From Effrenium voratum (Eukaryota > Sar > Dinophyceae > Suessiales > Symbiodiniaceae), in the NCBI GenBank assembly GCA_963377175.1, contig CAUJNA010003816.1, positions 904,501 to 968,500 of the forward strand: a stretch of 64,000 nt of DNA, given 5' to 3'. The first letter of the stretch is position 1. Each line of letters opens with the position of its first letter. Position numbers and translations under genes: made by a program. This document shows, in pieces, positions 1 to 8,214 of this stretch. The notes under the pieces are model-generated. The model did not search any database. It worked only from the letters and a program-made list of their open reading frames with translations, and was not told the origin of the DNA.

Positions 1-493
1 GGTCTGGAGCACCGCTGACAGGTTGATGCGGTGTCTGGGCGGTTCCAGGAGATTCCATGGAGGGTGCGGGAGAGTTCTGTCCGTTGGGTTCCGATTCAGC
101 GGTCCGACATATGACCATTGAACATGCCTGGGCTTGTTGTTTTGAAGGGAAGCTCACAAACACAACCTGTCAATGGGCACCGAAGGTTTTGGAGCTCGTC
201 AGAAAAGCTGGGATTTCTGTTGGGTGTCTGCATTTTGATTTAAGACAACTCCCTTCTCGGCTTCCTTTCGGGAAAATACATGCAAGGACCTTCCAAGGCG
301 GTCAAGTACCCGAAATGAGGCCACTTATGTACACATGGACCAAAAGTGCTGGGGCCGAGCACAGGAAAGACTCAGCTCTTTAATATTGACGGTCTGGAAA
401 GTTTCTCGAAGGAAACCGTGCAACCCTCTGACCAAAATTCCTGGGGTGCATAGGTCTCCAGCAACCTGGTGCCGAGAAAGCGGTTGAAAGCTC
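1..493. other. Flank left of the retrotransposon; no gene recognised
   Basis: I see no exon with the cysteine pattern of the neighbouring gene and no other recognisable coding segment. Short ORFs here lack any family character. Confidence 0.4.
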
Positions 494-527
494 CCATCTC
501 AACAACAAAGTGACCCCAGCACAGCAC
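494..527 (-). repeat. Split direct repeat B2 (3' end of element)
   Basis: 34 bp identical to 1112-1145; taken as the 3' terminus. It is separated from A2 by 424 bp (528-951) in which I recognise nothing coding. Confidence 0.85.
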
Positions 528-951
528 AGGCCAATCATGATGGTGCCTTGCAACGCCATGCTTCAAACTCTGTGCCTCTTCCACGATCTGCATACATGGC
601 AACTGCTCTTCTTTTCTTCCGTCGTGCGGCGACATTCACAGTCGAAAACTGGCCTGCACCAAATGCGCCACTCACAGTCATCTCCCTTCAACGGCAACAA
701 CAAGACGTGAAGGTGGAGAAGCATATGCGGCACACATGAGATGTTGGACAGGCCGTGGTGCGGCTGCTTTTGTTGCGTGCTGCCTGGAAAGTCCAGCAGA
801 AGCCGCATTCCACGGGCTGCGCGCTTGCAGAGGCATTGCGGGCTTCTGACACGGCGGGGCTCTGCGTCTCATGCTTCTCGCCTGCTGCTGTAGTCTCCTC
901 AGCGCTCAGTTTGGGCGCCATGAGAATAGGTGTAGCAGGGAGGGCGGGCGG

Positions 952-1113
952 GTGTCGCGACTGACAACTAGAGGTTCCCACGCTTAGAGCCCAGCATTTG
1001 GCACCACAAGTATGTTCAACCATCATGTTTATAAGCAATGTGCAAAACACAACACAATTGAGGGGTTGCCTTTGTTGTGTTAGATAGGACTATCACCTGC
1101 GGTGAGGGCGTCC
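952..1113 (-). repeat. Split direct repeat A2
   Basis: Second copy of the 162-bp A repeat. Its edge at 1113 overlaps B1 by the two bases CC, a candidate crossover core because the same CC borders B2 and A1. Confidence 0.9.
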
Positions 1114-1145
1114 ATCTCAACAACAAAGTGACCCCAGCACAGCAC
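1112..1145 (-). repeat. Split direct repeat B1
   Basis: 34 bp identical to 494-527. It directly adjoins A2, so B1-A2 has the structure of the circle junction. The reverse transcriptase reading frame runs straight into it at 1145. Confidence 0.88.
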
Positions 1146-2572
1146 CTAGGTGGGGCTGTCCGCAGCGTGGTCAAGACATACGTGACCACCATAGGGAGAA
1201 GTTCTAAGTCTGAAGCCCTCCATCCCCGGTTGGAGATTTCAGACAAGTACGCCCTGGCCGGCTTGAGCGTGCAGCCGTAGAGCTGGCCTTGCGCGAAATT
1301 GAGTTGCCCCTGCAAGGATGATGGCAAGCATGGCTTGCCTGTTCAAGATGGCACACAAACCTTCTGCAATGTTCTGCACTCTCTCGGGTTTGTTGGACAC
1401 GGTAACTTGTCCCTTGCCCGAGTCCCCCAGGTCTACAATCAAACCAAGCACTTGAAACTTGTTGTTGAAAGGGAGGGATTTGCTGCCTCCTTCTGCAAAG
1501 GCCCACCCAAGCGCTTTGAGCAACGTTTCAAGAAAGCCTCTGCTAGAACTAGCCCCGCGAGTCAACTCTACCGAGGGGTAATCGTCAAAGTAATGAGTTA
1601 CCCAGCAGTCCCCTAGCCCTACTGCTAAGTGCCAAAGAGATGCTGCCGCCCGATTGAATGCATAAACGCTTGATGTGGCACCGAACGGTAGAGCCTGAGA
1701 GATAAAGTATTGAGGCTTGCTCTCAGCCGGATTCCACGCACACAACACTGCTGCCCAGCTCTGCCTGGAGCTTGATGGCAGTTGCTTGTACGCCGATCGC
1801 AAATCAAGCGTGCGGCCAAGCAGACTCAGGTCTTGGCCCCAGTCGGGATGCACTGAGCCTTGCGAGTGGCTGTCGTCTGAGAGCCTTACCCGAAACCCTT
1901 CAGACTGCGCACAACATCTCATGACAGTCAGAATCAAGCATACGAGAGTGTCTGCGTCCATGAGTTTGAGGCGGTTGAAGCAACTGAAAGCCGAATTCAA
2001 TCCGGACTCAAGGCCGTCGTCTATGATTCTCACTTTGGATTTCTGTTGTAAAGGGAACCTGCGAGTGCATATCCAAGTCTCGTGGCCAAGATATTGGGAC
2101 ACTTGCTGCTCAGAGCAAAAAGGCCCCTTCAACCACCCCTTGTCCCTTTCACTCAGCGTCTGTGTCCACAACTCCTGATCCATGTCCAGACTCTTGGATG
2201 GGCGGACTTTGCCACGACGGCTCTGCGCCGCCACACAGCCTGTTGCTGAAGCTGTTCGGGAGTCATTTTGGCCGGAGTGTAGCCCCATGGATACACGCTT
2301 GAGTGAGGCGCTGGGCCCACGAGACTGAAGCCTTCACGGGCCTCAGTCACGACTTTGGCATCAGGGTAACCAGTTTGTTCTAACAAGCGTTCCCATAAAA
2401 GCGTTTGCTTTGATCCAAGAACCTCTCTTACCGATGGGCTCCAGGTGGCTCTAAGCTGCTCTTCCTGGGTTCGCAAAGATTCCCTGAGAGCCAGAATTTC
2501 CTTGCACTTGGCAATCGTTTGTTCTGCAATCTTGTTGGGCCCCAAGCTAAGAACTCGGCAAATGCTCCTTAG
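1145..2572 (-). pseudogene. Reverse transcriptase (frameshifted; RNase H not found)
   Basis: Three frame segments make up the polymerase: 2572-2153 (linker), 2288-1239 (palm and fingers) and 1327-1145 (connection). In the 2288 frame DLRSAYKQL is the motif with the first catalytic Asp, LPFGATSSVYAFNRAA is the usual motif B region, and HYFDDYP at about 1590 is the YxDD box. The catalytic residues are therefore present. Frameshifts fall near 2200-2280 and 1300-1330. The connection segment (QLNFAQGQLYGCTLKPA) runs directly into repeat B1 at 1145. The RNase H domain that should follow is not found before the repeat, which suggests a 3' deletion or a rearranged end. Confidence 0.75.
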
Positions 2573-4051
2573 TCATATGTCTGGCAAGGGAAACGCAGCG
2601 TCCACGGGGTGTCTTAACTTCAAGGCGGCATCTATGGTTTGGGGGAAGCCTCGGTAGACTCCAACTAGGTCTTCGCCATGCTTTAGCGGTGGTTCAACGT
2701 AATATCTTGTTCCAGGCTGAGACTCGCTCTCTTGTTGCAACCTTTGGGCAACCTGATGAATCGGGGGTTCGAGGGATGAATGCTGAAGCGCGCTGTCGCC
2801 TGCCGTGTGCGGCATGTGCATTCCGTTATCACCCCCTTTTTCAAGCTGCATTGGAATGGCCTTGAGTTGCTTAAAGGACTCAAACTGCCTGGCTACTTCG
2901 GGCCTTGTTACCAACCAGTACTCGGCTAGCAACGGCGGTAAGGCCTTTTTGGCAAATTGCCTTGCGTGTCTGGCAGTGACGCTGTTGGGTTGCAAGGCAG
3001 CAGAGGGGACAGTGGTTCCTCGCGCTTGCCATGCGCACGCAAGGCACCTAACCATGGCTTCGCAAAGCTCTTTGGGGCACACAAGGTCCAGCGCACCTTG
3101 ATCGTGACCGTGGTTGCCATTGCACGCCAAGGCCATTGACGAGCAGACGCCCTTCGTGGCACGCAAGGTAATCCAGGTGCCTTGGCCAGAGCCAAACATG
3201 CAGGCCTGAAGGGCCACATCCTCCAGCTGCGCCCAGAGCGGGCTAAGTTCTGGGCATGTGTCTGCAAGCGACTCTACGACTGTCCAAAAGTGCGAGTTTG
3301 ACGCGTTGATCACACTCACAATACTACGCCGAGTGACCGCAATGGCTGCTACAACCAGCGTGAAAGCATACAACTTATTAGTCGCTGCCACTTGCGCTGC
3401 GTCTGCTGCTTGCAGGTGCGGACGCCCTAGCAAGTACTGCGCAGACCTCAACGGCTTGTTGTCAGCATGCTGCGCGCTAGACGGAAGTGCCTGCTCCGAA
3501 GCACGAGAAACTGCCTTTCGGGGTGGGGCCAAGTGTATGGCCCCGATGTTTGCATTGCACACCAGGTCCAGCAGGATTGACTGGTGATGGGTGTTTGTCA
3601 AGTCTAGCACTTGCATTGAAACAAGGGCTCCGCGACAAGTGGTCCTATCAACCGGGTGCACTACGGCCTCCAAGCGAGATGCCTCGCGCGACAAGGTGGC
3701 TTGCCCTGCAAAAACCTCAACAAAAAGCAACTCTGCTGACGGCACGGAAAAATTCGCTGGCTGCAGCGCTAACAAAGGCATTGGCAGCGAAAACTTAAAA
3801 TTCCACACATGCAAATCTGATGATGCAATGTTCTTATGGCTGTCCGTGTGGCAAACAGCGGCTTGGCCGATGGAGCCACGCGATCCGAACGCATTGTGAT
3901 CATGATTGCTAGCAGAGCCAGAAGTGGCTTGGCCCGCTCTGGTAAGGCTCTGCTGCGCTATGGTATTAGCGCTAGTGGGCCCGTCAACAAGGTCAAAGGA
4001 AGATTGCCACCCCTGACTTTGCCCGTGCTCACCAGCGTCGTGACCAGGCAA
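2573..4051 (-). pseudogene. Pol N-terminal part: methyltransferase-like domain
   Basis: 492 codons in the same frame as the gag finger. The segment LLFVEVFAGQATLSREASR, followed about 60 residues on by IHLAPPRKAVSRAS, recalls the S-adenosylmethionine motif and the Pro-Cys motif of cytosine-5 methyltransferase-like domains found in pol proteins of this element type. Here the expected catalytic Cys is replaced (APPR), so activity is unlikely. The remainder is unassigned. It ends at an in-frame TGA (2573-2575), after which the same frame resumes into the reverse transcriptase linker. The domain name is an inference from two short motifs. Confidence 0.5.
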
Positions 4052-4060
4052 GGAGCCTAG

Positions 4061-5025
4061 TCACTCGTGCTTGTCACAGTCTGGATAGGGATGCTTGCCA
4101 AAGCAACCCTGCTTCCAACACACATGGGCACCACGGCGGCAGGCTTTGCCGACAATCGGGCACACTTTCCTGTTGTACCCAAAGCAGATTGGTTGGTTAG
4201 CGTCCGTGCGGGTCACGCAATTGGCAGGTATGTCAATCTTCCCTGACCCTTTGGACGCACTTTGCGCTGGGCCCTGGTCCTGGTTTTGTCTTCGGCTTTT
4301 TGCTCTTTGGAGCGGCACGTGGCACACTTGCCGACCGCTTGGCCCCTGATGGCAGCGGCAACAGGTGGTATGTGACCTCGGCGTGGGACTGGAATTTCTC
4401 GACTGCCTGATCAATCGGCTTTGGGTCAGCAGATGTTAGTACCCGGCCTCGCGTCTCTTGGGAGACCAACTGCCACAGGGCTTGGTCAGCGGCGATCACT
4501 TGGGCCACAGACACATGTTCGGAACCCTGGCACGACTTCCTTGGTCAGCAAGCCAAACAAGCGGGCAGTGAAGGCATCAAGCACTTGGAAGGTCGCAATA
4601 TTTGCCATGTGGAATGCCAACGCTCTCCTTTGCATACAGAGACGAACCCTCAGTTCTCCTGTCATGTCGGCAACCGGCTCTGCTGTCTTTTTGCCCAACT
4701 TGAGCAAACCGTCAGAAGTGAACTCGAAGGCCGGCGCTTTTTTGGTATGGTGGATCTCTGCTTCTCGGGAGGTGCAAGTTGCTAAGTCCACATAAGTCAA
4801 GGCCTGCTCTTCTGCCATTGCCATCACCCTATCAACCAAATTGTGAGATGGTTCCAGCTGCGCGTCAATGGTTAGACCTGGCAAGGCTTCTCGTAGCCTT
4901 TTCAAACGATCCAGTCTCTCTGGCATTGCTAATTTGCGGGGCTCCTGGCCTTCACGGCGATCCACCCTAGCGCGCAGGTCTTGCACTGCTAGAGTGTGCG
5001 ACTCATAGAAGAGTCTTCGGTACAC
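4061..5025 (-). pseudogene. Gag-like protein with Cys-rich finger (frameshifted)
   Basis: The body of the structural, nucleic-acid-binding protein. It runs in three frames: 5025-4486 (YRRLFYESHT, then LEPSHNLVDRVMAMAEEQAL), 4514-4233 (QVIAADQALWQLVSQETRGR, then YHLLPLPSG and a basic KSKKPKTK run) and 4414-4061. The last frame carries a Cys/His cluster (CFGYNRKVC, then KACRRGAHVC and GCFGKHPYPDC) that resembles a CCCH-type finger and should bind the element RNA. Two frameshifts near 4500 and 4240 break it. A TGA at 4061-4063 separates it from the downstream pol frame in the same register; that could be decay or a natural gag/pol border. The N-terminus is missing from this strand because of the inversion at 5025-5462. 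Confidence 0.65.
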
Positions 5026-5043
5026 TGTTTGATTTGGGGTTGG
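5025..5043 (+). repeat. Left short inverted repeat at gag inversion
   Basis: Contains TTGGGGTT; its reverse complement matches AACCCCAA at 5446-5453 with partial agreement on both sides. It marks the left breakpoint of the inverted gag segment. Only 8 bp are perfect, so it may be chance. Confidence 0.4.
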
Positions 5044-5220
5044 TTTTGCAAGGCCGTCTCCCTGTAAGGCCCTGTGTCGATTTCGGGGATAACCATGTAG
5101 GAAAACCCTGGTGCCCTTTTACTTTTGCACGGGGTTTGTGAATTGCACGGCTGACGCATTTGCAAGTTTGATGTCAACTGCAATTCTTGTTGAGGCTCGA
5201 GGGTTAGACCAATTGAAGTC

Positions 5221-5445
5221 ATGGCTGTGGACTCGGTTGCGTCTTTTCAAGCAAGGGCTGCCGAGCTCGGCATCCCAGCAGTGCAGATCCAGAAGCTGGC
5301 CGCGCGGGATGTTGACACACATGCTAGGTTTGCATTTGTGTCTGCATACCAGCCGCAAAGCCCGGACGACCGACCTTTGCAGCAAGCGCTGCAAGATCTG
5401 TTAGGCGCCCCCGCCGGTGACCCACCTAGTACCAGTGTTTCCACG
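5221..5445 (+). pseudogene. Gag N-terminal fragment, inverted onto the plus strand
   Basis: From the ATG at 5221 the plus strand encodes a typical N-terminus of dinoflagellate element gag proteins: the ARAAELGIP helix, VDTHARFAF, and then the DDRPLQQALQDLLG stretch. The rest of gag (YRRLFYESHT onward) lies on the minus strand from 5025 downward. So about 400 bp carrying the gag 5' leader and first 70 or so codons has flipped. The open frame continues to 5580, but beyond about 5445 it only overlaps the recombinase gene antisense and has no gag character. Recognition of the family is from memory of related sequences, not from a search. Confidence 0.6.
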
Positions 5446-5462
5446 AACCCCAACTCTCAAGG
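5444..5462 (+). repeat. Right short inverted repeat at gag inversion
   Basis: Contains AACCCCAA in the opposite orientation to 5034-5041, next to the stop codon of the recombinase ORF. It is the right breakpoint of the flipped segment. Confidence 0.4.
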
Positions 5463-5463
5463 T

Positions 5464-7467
5464 TTACTTGACCCTCAGCGCTCCACTGGAACACTTTTGC
5501 GCGGGATTCACCCTGCGCCACGGTCTGCGCAGGAGGGCATTGCCTGCCTTGCGCCCGCTTGCACCCGCACGTCTCTTTAGCGTTGCGGCATGATGCGAAG
5601 CTTTGCACTGCTCACACATTTGGGCACCTAACACGGAAGAGTCATCAGGCTTAATGTAATTATCGCTCCTAATTCTGCCACATGCGAATCTGCTGCCGTC
5701 CAGTATGAGGTGAAGCACTCCAGAAATGCGATGTTGTTTAAACCGCTCCGGCTCTCTGATGACCACGCACCTCCTTTCAGGAGCTGGAACTATCTGAGCT
5801 ATCTCGCTTTCCAGTTCTTCTGCGTCGCACACCTCAGAAGCAGACTCCTCTGCCTCCACAACTGGCGTGTTCATGTTGGCCTCATGCGTCGCCGACTCTT
5901 CCTCTAGCCTTTGAATTTCCATGAGGACTAGTTCTGAGGCTGAAGCATCGGGAGCAAAAGAGCGCTCTCTGATTCTCCGAATCATCATTGCCACTCGTAC
6001 AAGAATAGGCACGAAGTTGGCACGGCCGTATGTCAAAGCAGAAGTACTTGGGCGATCCATATGATGTCCCATGATCTGTCGCTCTGACAGCGTGTATTTC
6101 CCATCCTTTGCCAGCCATGACAACAAAGTGCACTTGCAGGAGTGCGTTGATGGCAACACATCCAAACTATGATGCTCCAAGGACGCTGCTGACAAGCACT
6201 CGCGAAGGCATAGCGTGCCTTCTCCTGATGTCATACGTCTGTTTGCCCAGGCTCCGGTTTGCTCGTTCCAGGCTGGAAGCAAATACGGCCGTTTGCCCAA
6301 AAGCTTCTCGCTTTTGAGAAGACTCATCCACTTGGCGGCCCACCCCTGATCTGCGAATCCTTGGCCCAGACATACCAAAGGCAAAATTGCTGTGCGCCTA
6401 TCTGCGCTGGTGGAAGTTTTGTGTCTCCTTGCCCCGGCGTGAAGCACACAAAAACCCCGCGCTTCGTCCAGCTTCATGTCCTCTGCATTCTGCGCGTCAC
6501 TGAAACGAGCACAGTTGTAGACGCAAAACACGAAAAAACCGGCAATCACTCCCAAAGCAGGCGAGGGAGGGTGTATGGCTAGGCTTTCAAGAGCTGATAC
6601 TTCCTGAACCGTCAAGGGCCGAGCCTGGGTCAGAGGTCTTTTGCCTAGATGCATGGAATGCACGGCACCCTTCACACGAGTGCTGATGACCGAGCTGGCG
6701 TCACAAGTCAAAAAACCAAGCAGGGTTGAGAAGAAGCGCAGGGACTCCAGAAATGCTTTCCCAGATGTTGCACCTGCGCCGGAATCTCTTAAGACATTAA
6801 CGTAGTCATACACCGCGCTTTCAGACATGCGCAGGCCTTCCGAGTAGTTGCCCTTGGCCTTCCACTGGAAGAATCTCCAAAAGCTCCGAGTCCTCTTGTA
6901 AAGTGTGGCTGCAAAAACATCAGGTAAGGAACGTCTGATGTCACCCTCCTTGTTCAAGTCGCTAGACATGGAATGCAAAACAGCACCAATCTGCGTGGCC
7001 GAAAAGTCTGACTCGATCATGATCCGCACCATGCCAAGAGCTCTTGCTTTCAAGTCGTCTGGTTCCTGATACCAGCTCATCAGTTTCAAGCGGCGTGTTG
7101 AAAAAGGCAGAGTGGGCAAAATCGGCCCTGTTTTGGCCTCGCAATCATTGAAACACGCTCCCATCAAAAAGTCTCTCCTGCCGACCTTCATGGGTTCGTC
7201 CCAGAAAGTCTTTAAAGGGCTCTTATCATGTCCAAACACATCGCCTGCAATGCCCGTTTCCCACGGCAGTGCAGAAGGCTTGCCTTGGATCTGCTCAGAA
7301 GCGCACGAAACCGCATCATCCATAGCACGACCAACACAAACCGAAAATCCCGCTTCCAGTTCCAGAGTTGATATCCTGTGTTCAAGCTTCCTAGCCTTTG
7401 ATGATGCTGAAGAAGAACTCGGCCCTTCATCGAAAGGCTCCACCATGGTTTTGCGAAGGATATTCAA
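5464..7467 (-). CDS. Tyrosine recombinase of the retrotransposon (intact ORF)
   Basis: A 667-residue open frame encoding the enzyme that would insert the circular cDNA into the genome. The catalytic half spans roughly residues 240-500. Visible active-site candidates are Arg321 in ARFSD, Lys350 in RHKTST, His442 with Lys445 in THSCK, His468/469 and the nucleophile Tyr480 in LTYGRAN. The usual motif is His-x-x-Arg; Lys here is a tolerated variant. Residues 1-100 are Ser/charge-rich, and the C-terminal 130 residues are acidic then basic, with Cys pairs (FACGR, MCEQC) resembling a small zinc-binding tail. It starts 157 bases inside A1 and has no stop or frameshift, unlike the rest of the element. 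It is the first gene of the element, upstream of gag, whereas known DIRS/PAT/Ngaro elements place it last. It could also serve other non-autonomous copies in trans. Confidence 0.8.
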   Translation of the reverse strand: MNILRKTMVEPFDEGPSSSSASSKARKLEHRISTLELEAGFSVCVGRAMDDAVSCASEQIQGKPSALPWETGIAGDVFGHDKSPLKTFWDEPMKVGRRDFLMGACFNDCEAKTGPILPTLPFSTRRLKLMSWYQEPDDLKARALGMVRIMIESDFSATQIGAVLHSMSSDLNKEGDIRRSLPDVFAATLYKRTRSFWRFFQWKAKGNYSEGLRMSESAVYDYVNVLRDSGAGATSGKAFLESLRFFSTLLGFLTCDASSVISTRVKGAVHSMHLGKRPLTQARPLTVQEVSALESLAIHPPSPALGVIAGFFVFCVYNCARFSDAQNAEDMKLDEARGFCVLHAGARRHKTSTSADRRTAILPLVCLGQGFADQGWAAKWMSLLKSEKLLGKRPYLLPAWNEQTGAWANRRMTSGEGTLCLRECLSAASLEHHSLDVLPSTHSCKCTLLSWLAKDGKYTLSERQIMGHHMDRPSTSALTYGRANFVPILVRVAMMIRRIRERSFAPDASASELVLMEIQRLEEESATHEANMNTPVVEAEESASEVCDAEELESEIAQIVPAPERRCVVIREPERFKQHRISGVLHLILDGSRFACGRIRSDNYIKPDDSSVLGAQMCEQCKASHHAATLKRRAGASGRKAGNALLRRPWRRVNPAQKCSSGALRVK

Positions 7468-7623
7468 TCAGATATGTCTGCGCAAGGTCGCAAACAATAA
7501 AGCCCCCCTTCTCCGTCAATCACGACTTTGATGCACACAACCTGCTCAGCAACTAGAATGAAATTTGTTGCAAGCGCAGCGGGATGTTGTCACAACCCAT
7601 CCATCACACCCATCCATGGCTTC

Positions 7624-7785
7624 GTGTCGCGACTGACAACTAGAGGTTCCCACGCTTAGAGCCCAGCATTTGGCACCACAAGTATGTTCAACCATAATGT
7701 TTATAAGCAATGTGCAAAACACAACACAATTGAGGGGTTGCCTTTGTTGTGTTAGATAGGACTATCACCTGCGGTGAGGGCGTCC
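7624..7785 (-). repeat. Split direct repeat A1 (5' end of element)
   Basis: 162 bp matching 952-1113 with a single visible difference (ATAATG here, ATCATG there). Its outer edge at 7785 marks the 5' end of the element; it should hold the promoter and half of the recombination site. Confidence 0.9.
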
Positions 7786-8162
7786 TTTCCGCATCCCCTG
7801 AGAAAAAAGACGAAAAACAACACTTTTTGGCGACCATGTCCGCACAGAACCGGGTGTCCCTCTTTAAAGTCCGGCTCTCTTCCAGCTAACTCGTTGGACA
7901 GAAAGGAGCCCCTTTTGCAGGAAAGCCAGGATTCTGACTCGTCTTGACTTCACACCCAACACCGATTCTAGTAGGGCCCTGGGATGAGGTGCGTGAAGTG
8001 TACGCCCTGTCCATGAAACAAAGACATATTCTTTCCTGAAATCTTCATATCCCTTCAAAAATGGGGTCATGACACCTGTATTTTGGGTAACGACCCAATT
8101 TTTGTTTTGTTGGTCATAGAGACTCCCGGTGCAAGTGCCCTTCGATTCTCGGGGCTCCCTGC
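7786..8162. other. Flank right of the retrotransposon; no gene recognised
   Basis: Sequence between the element end and the first cysteine-rich exon, probably intron. The minus-strand ORF running through it has no recognisable domain. Confidence 0.4.
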
Positions 8163-8214
8163 TGGAAAGTCCGCTGTAGAAGCCCGCGCCGCAGGGGGAG
8201 CAGCCGGAAGAACC
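8163..8214 (-). CDS. GCC2/GCC3 exon (GSSGCSPCGAGFYSGLS)
   Basis: Acceptor ACGCCAG or CGCCAG at 8215, then GSSGCSPCGAGFYSGLS and a GC donor. It is the last exon of the cluster before the retrotransposon. Confidence 0.65.

Larger units (their letters stand above)
494..7785 (-). mobile_element. Tyrosine-recombinase (DIRS/PAT/Ngaro-like) retrotransposon with split direct repeats
   Basis: A 7.3-kb element read on the minus strand from 7785 to 494. A 162-bp repeat (A) lies at the 5' end (7624-7785) and again at 952-1113 with one mismatch. A 34-bp repeat (B) lies at 1112-1145, touching the outer edge of A2, and again at 494-527, identical. Joining the two outer ends (B2 to A1) would recreate the B1-A2 junction, as expected when such elements pass through a circle and integrate with a tyrosine recombinase. 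Inside are a recombinase ORF, a gag-like gene with a Cys-rich finger, a methyltransferase-like domain and a reverse transcriptase. No integrase, protease or long LTR is visible. Pol and gag carry frameshifts and stops, so this copy is not autonomous except perhaps for the recombinase. Recombinase elements make no target duplication and none is evident. Confidence 0.82.

Noticed and set aside
5446..5580. Continuation of the plus-strand gag fragment ORF
   Set aside because: Antisense to the end of the recombinase gene with no gag resemblance.
952..7785. Reading the 162-bp repeats as ordinary LTRs
   Set aside because: They lack TG...CA ends, the element has a tyrosine recombinase instead of an integrase, and the second repeat pair (B) fits the split-direct-repeat model.
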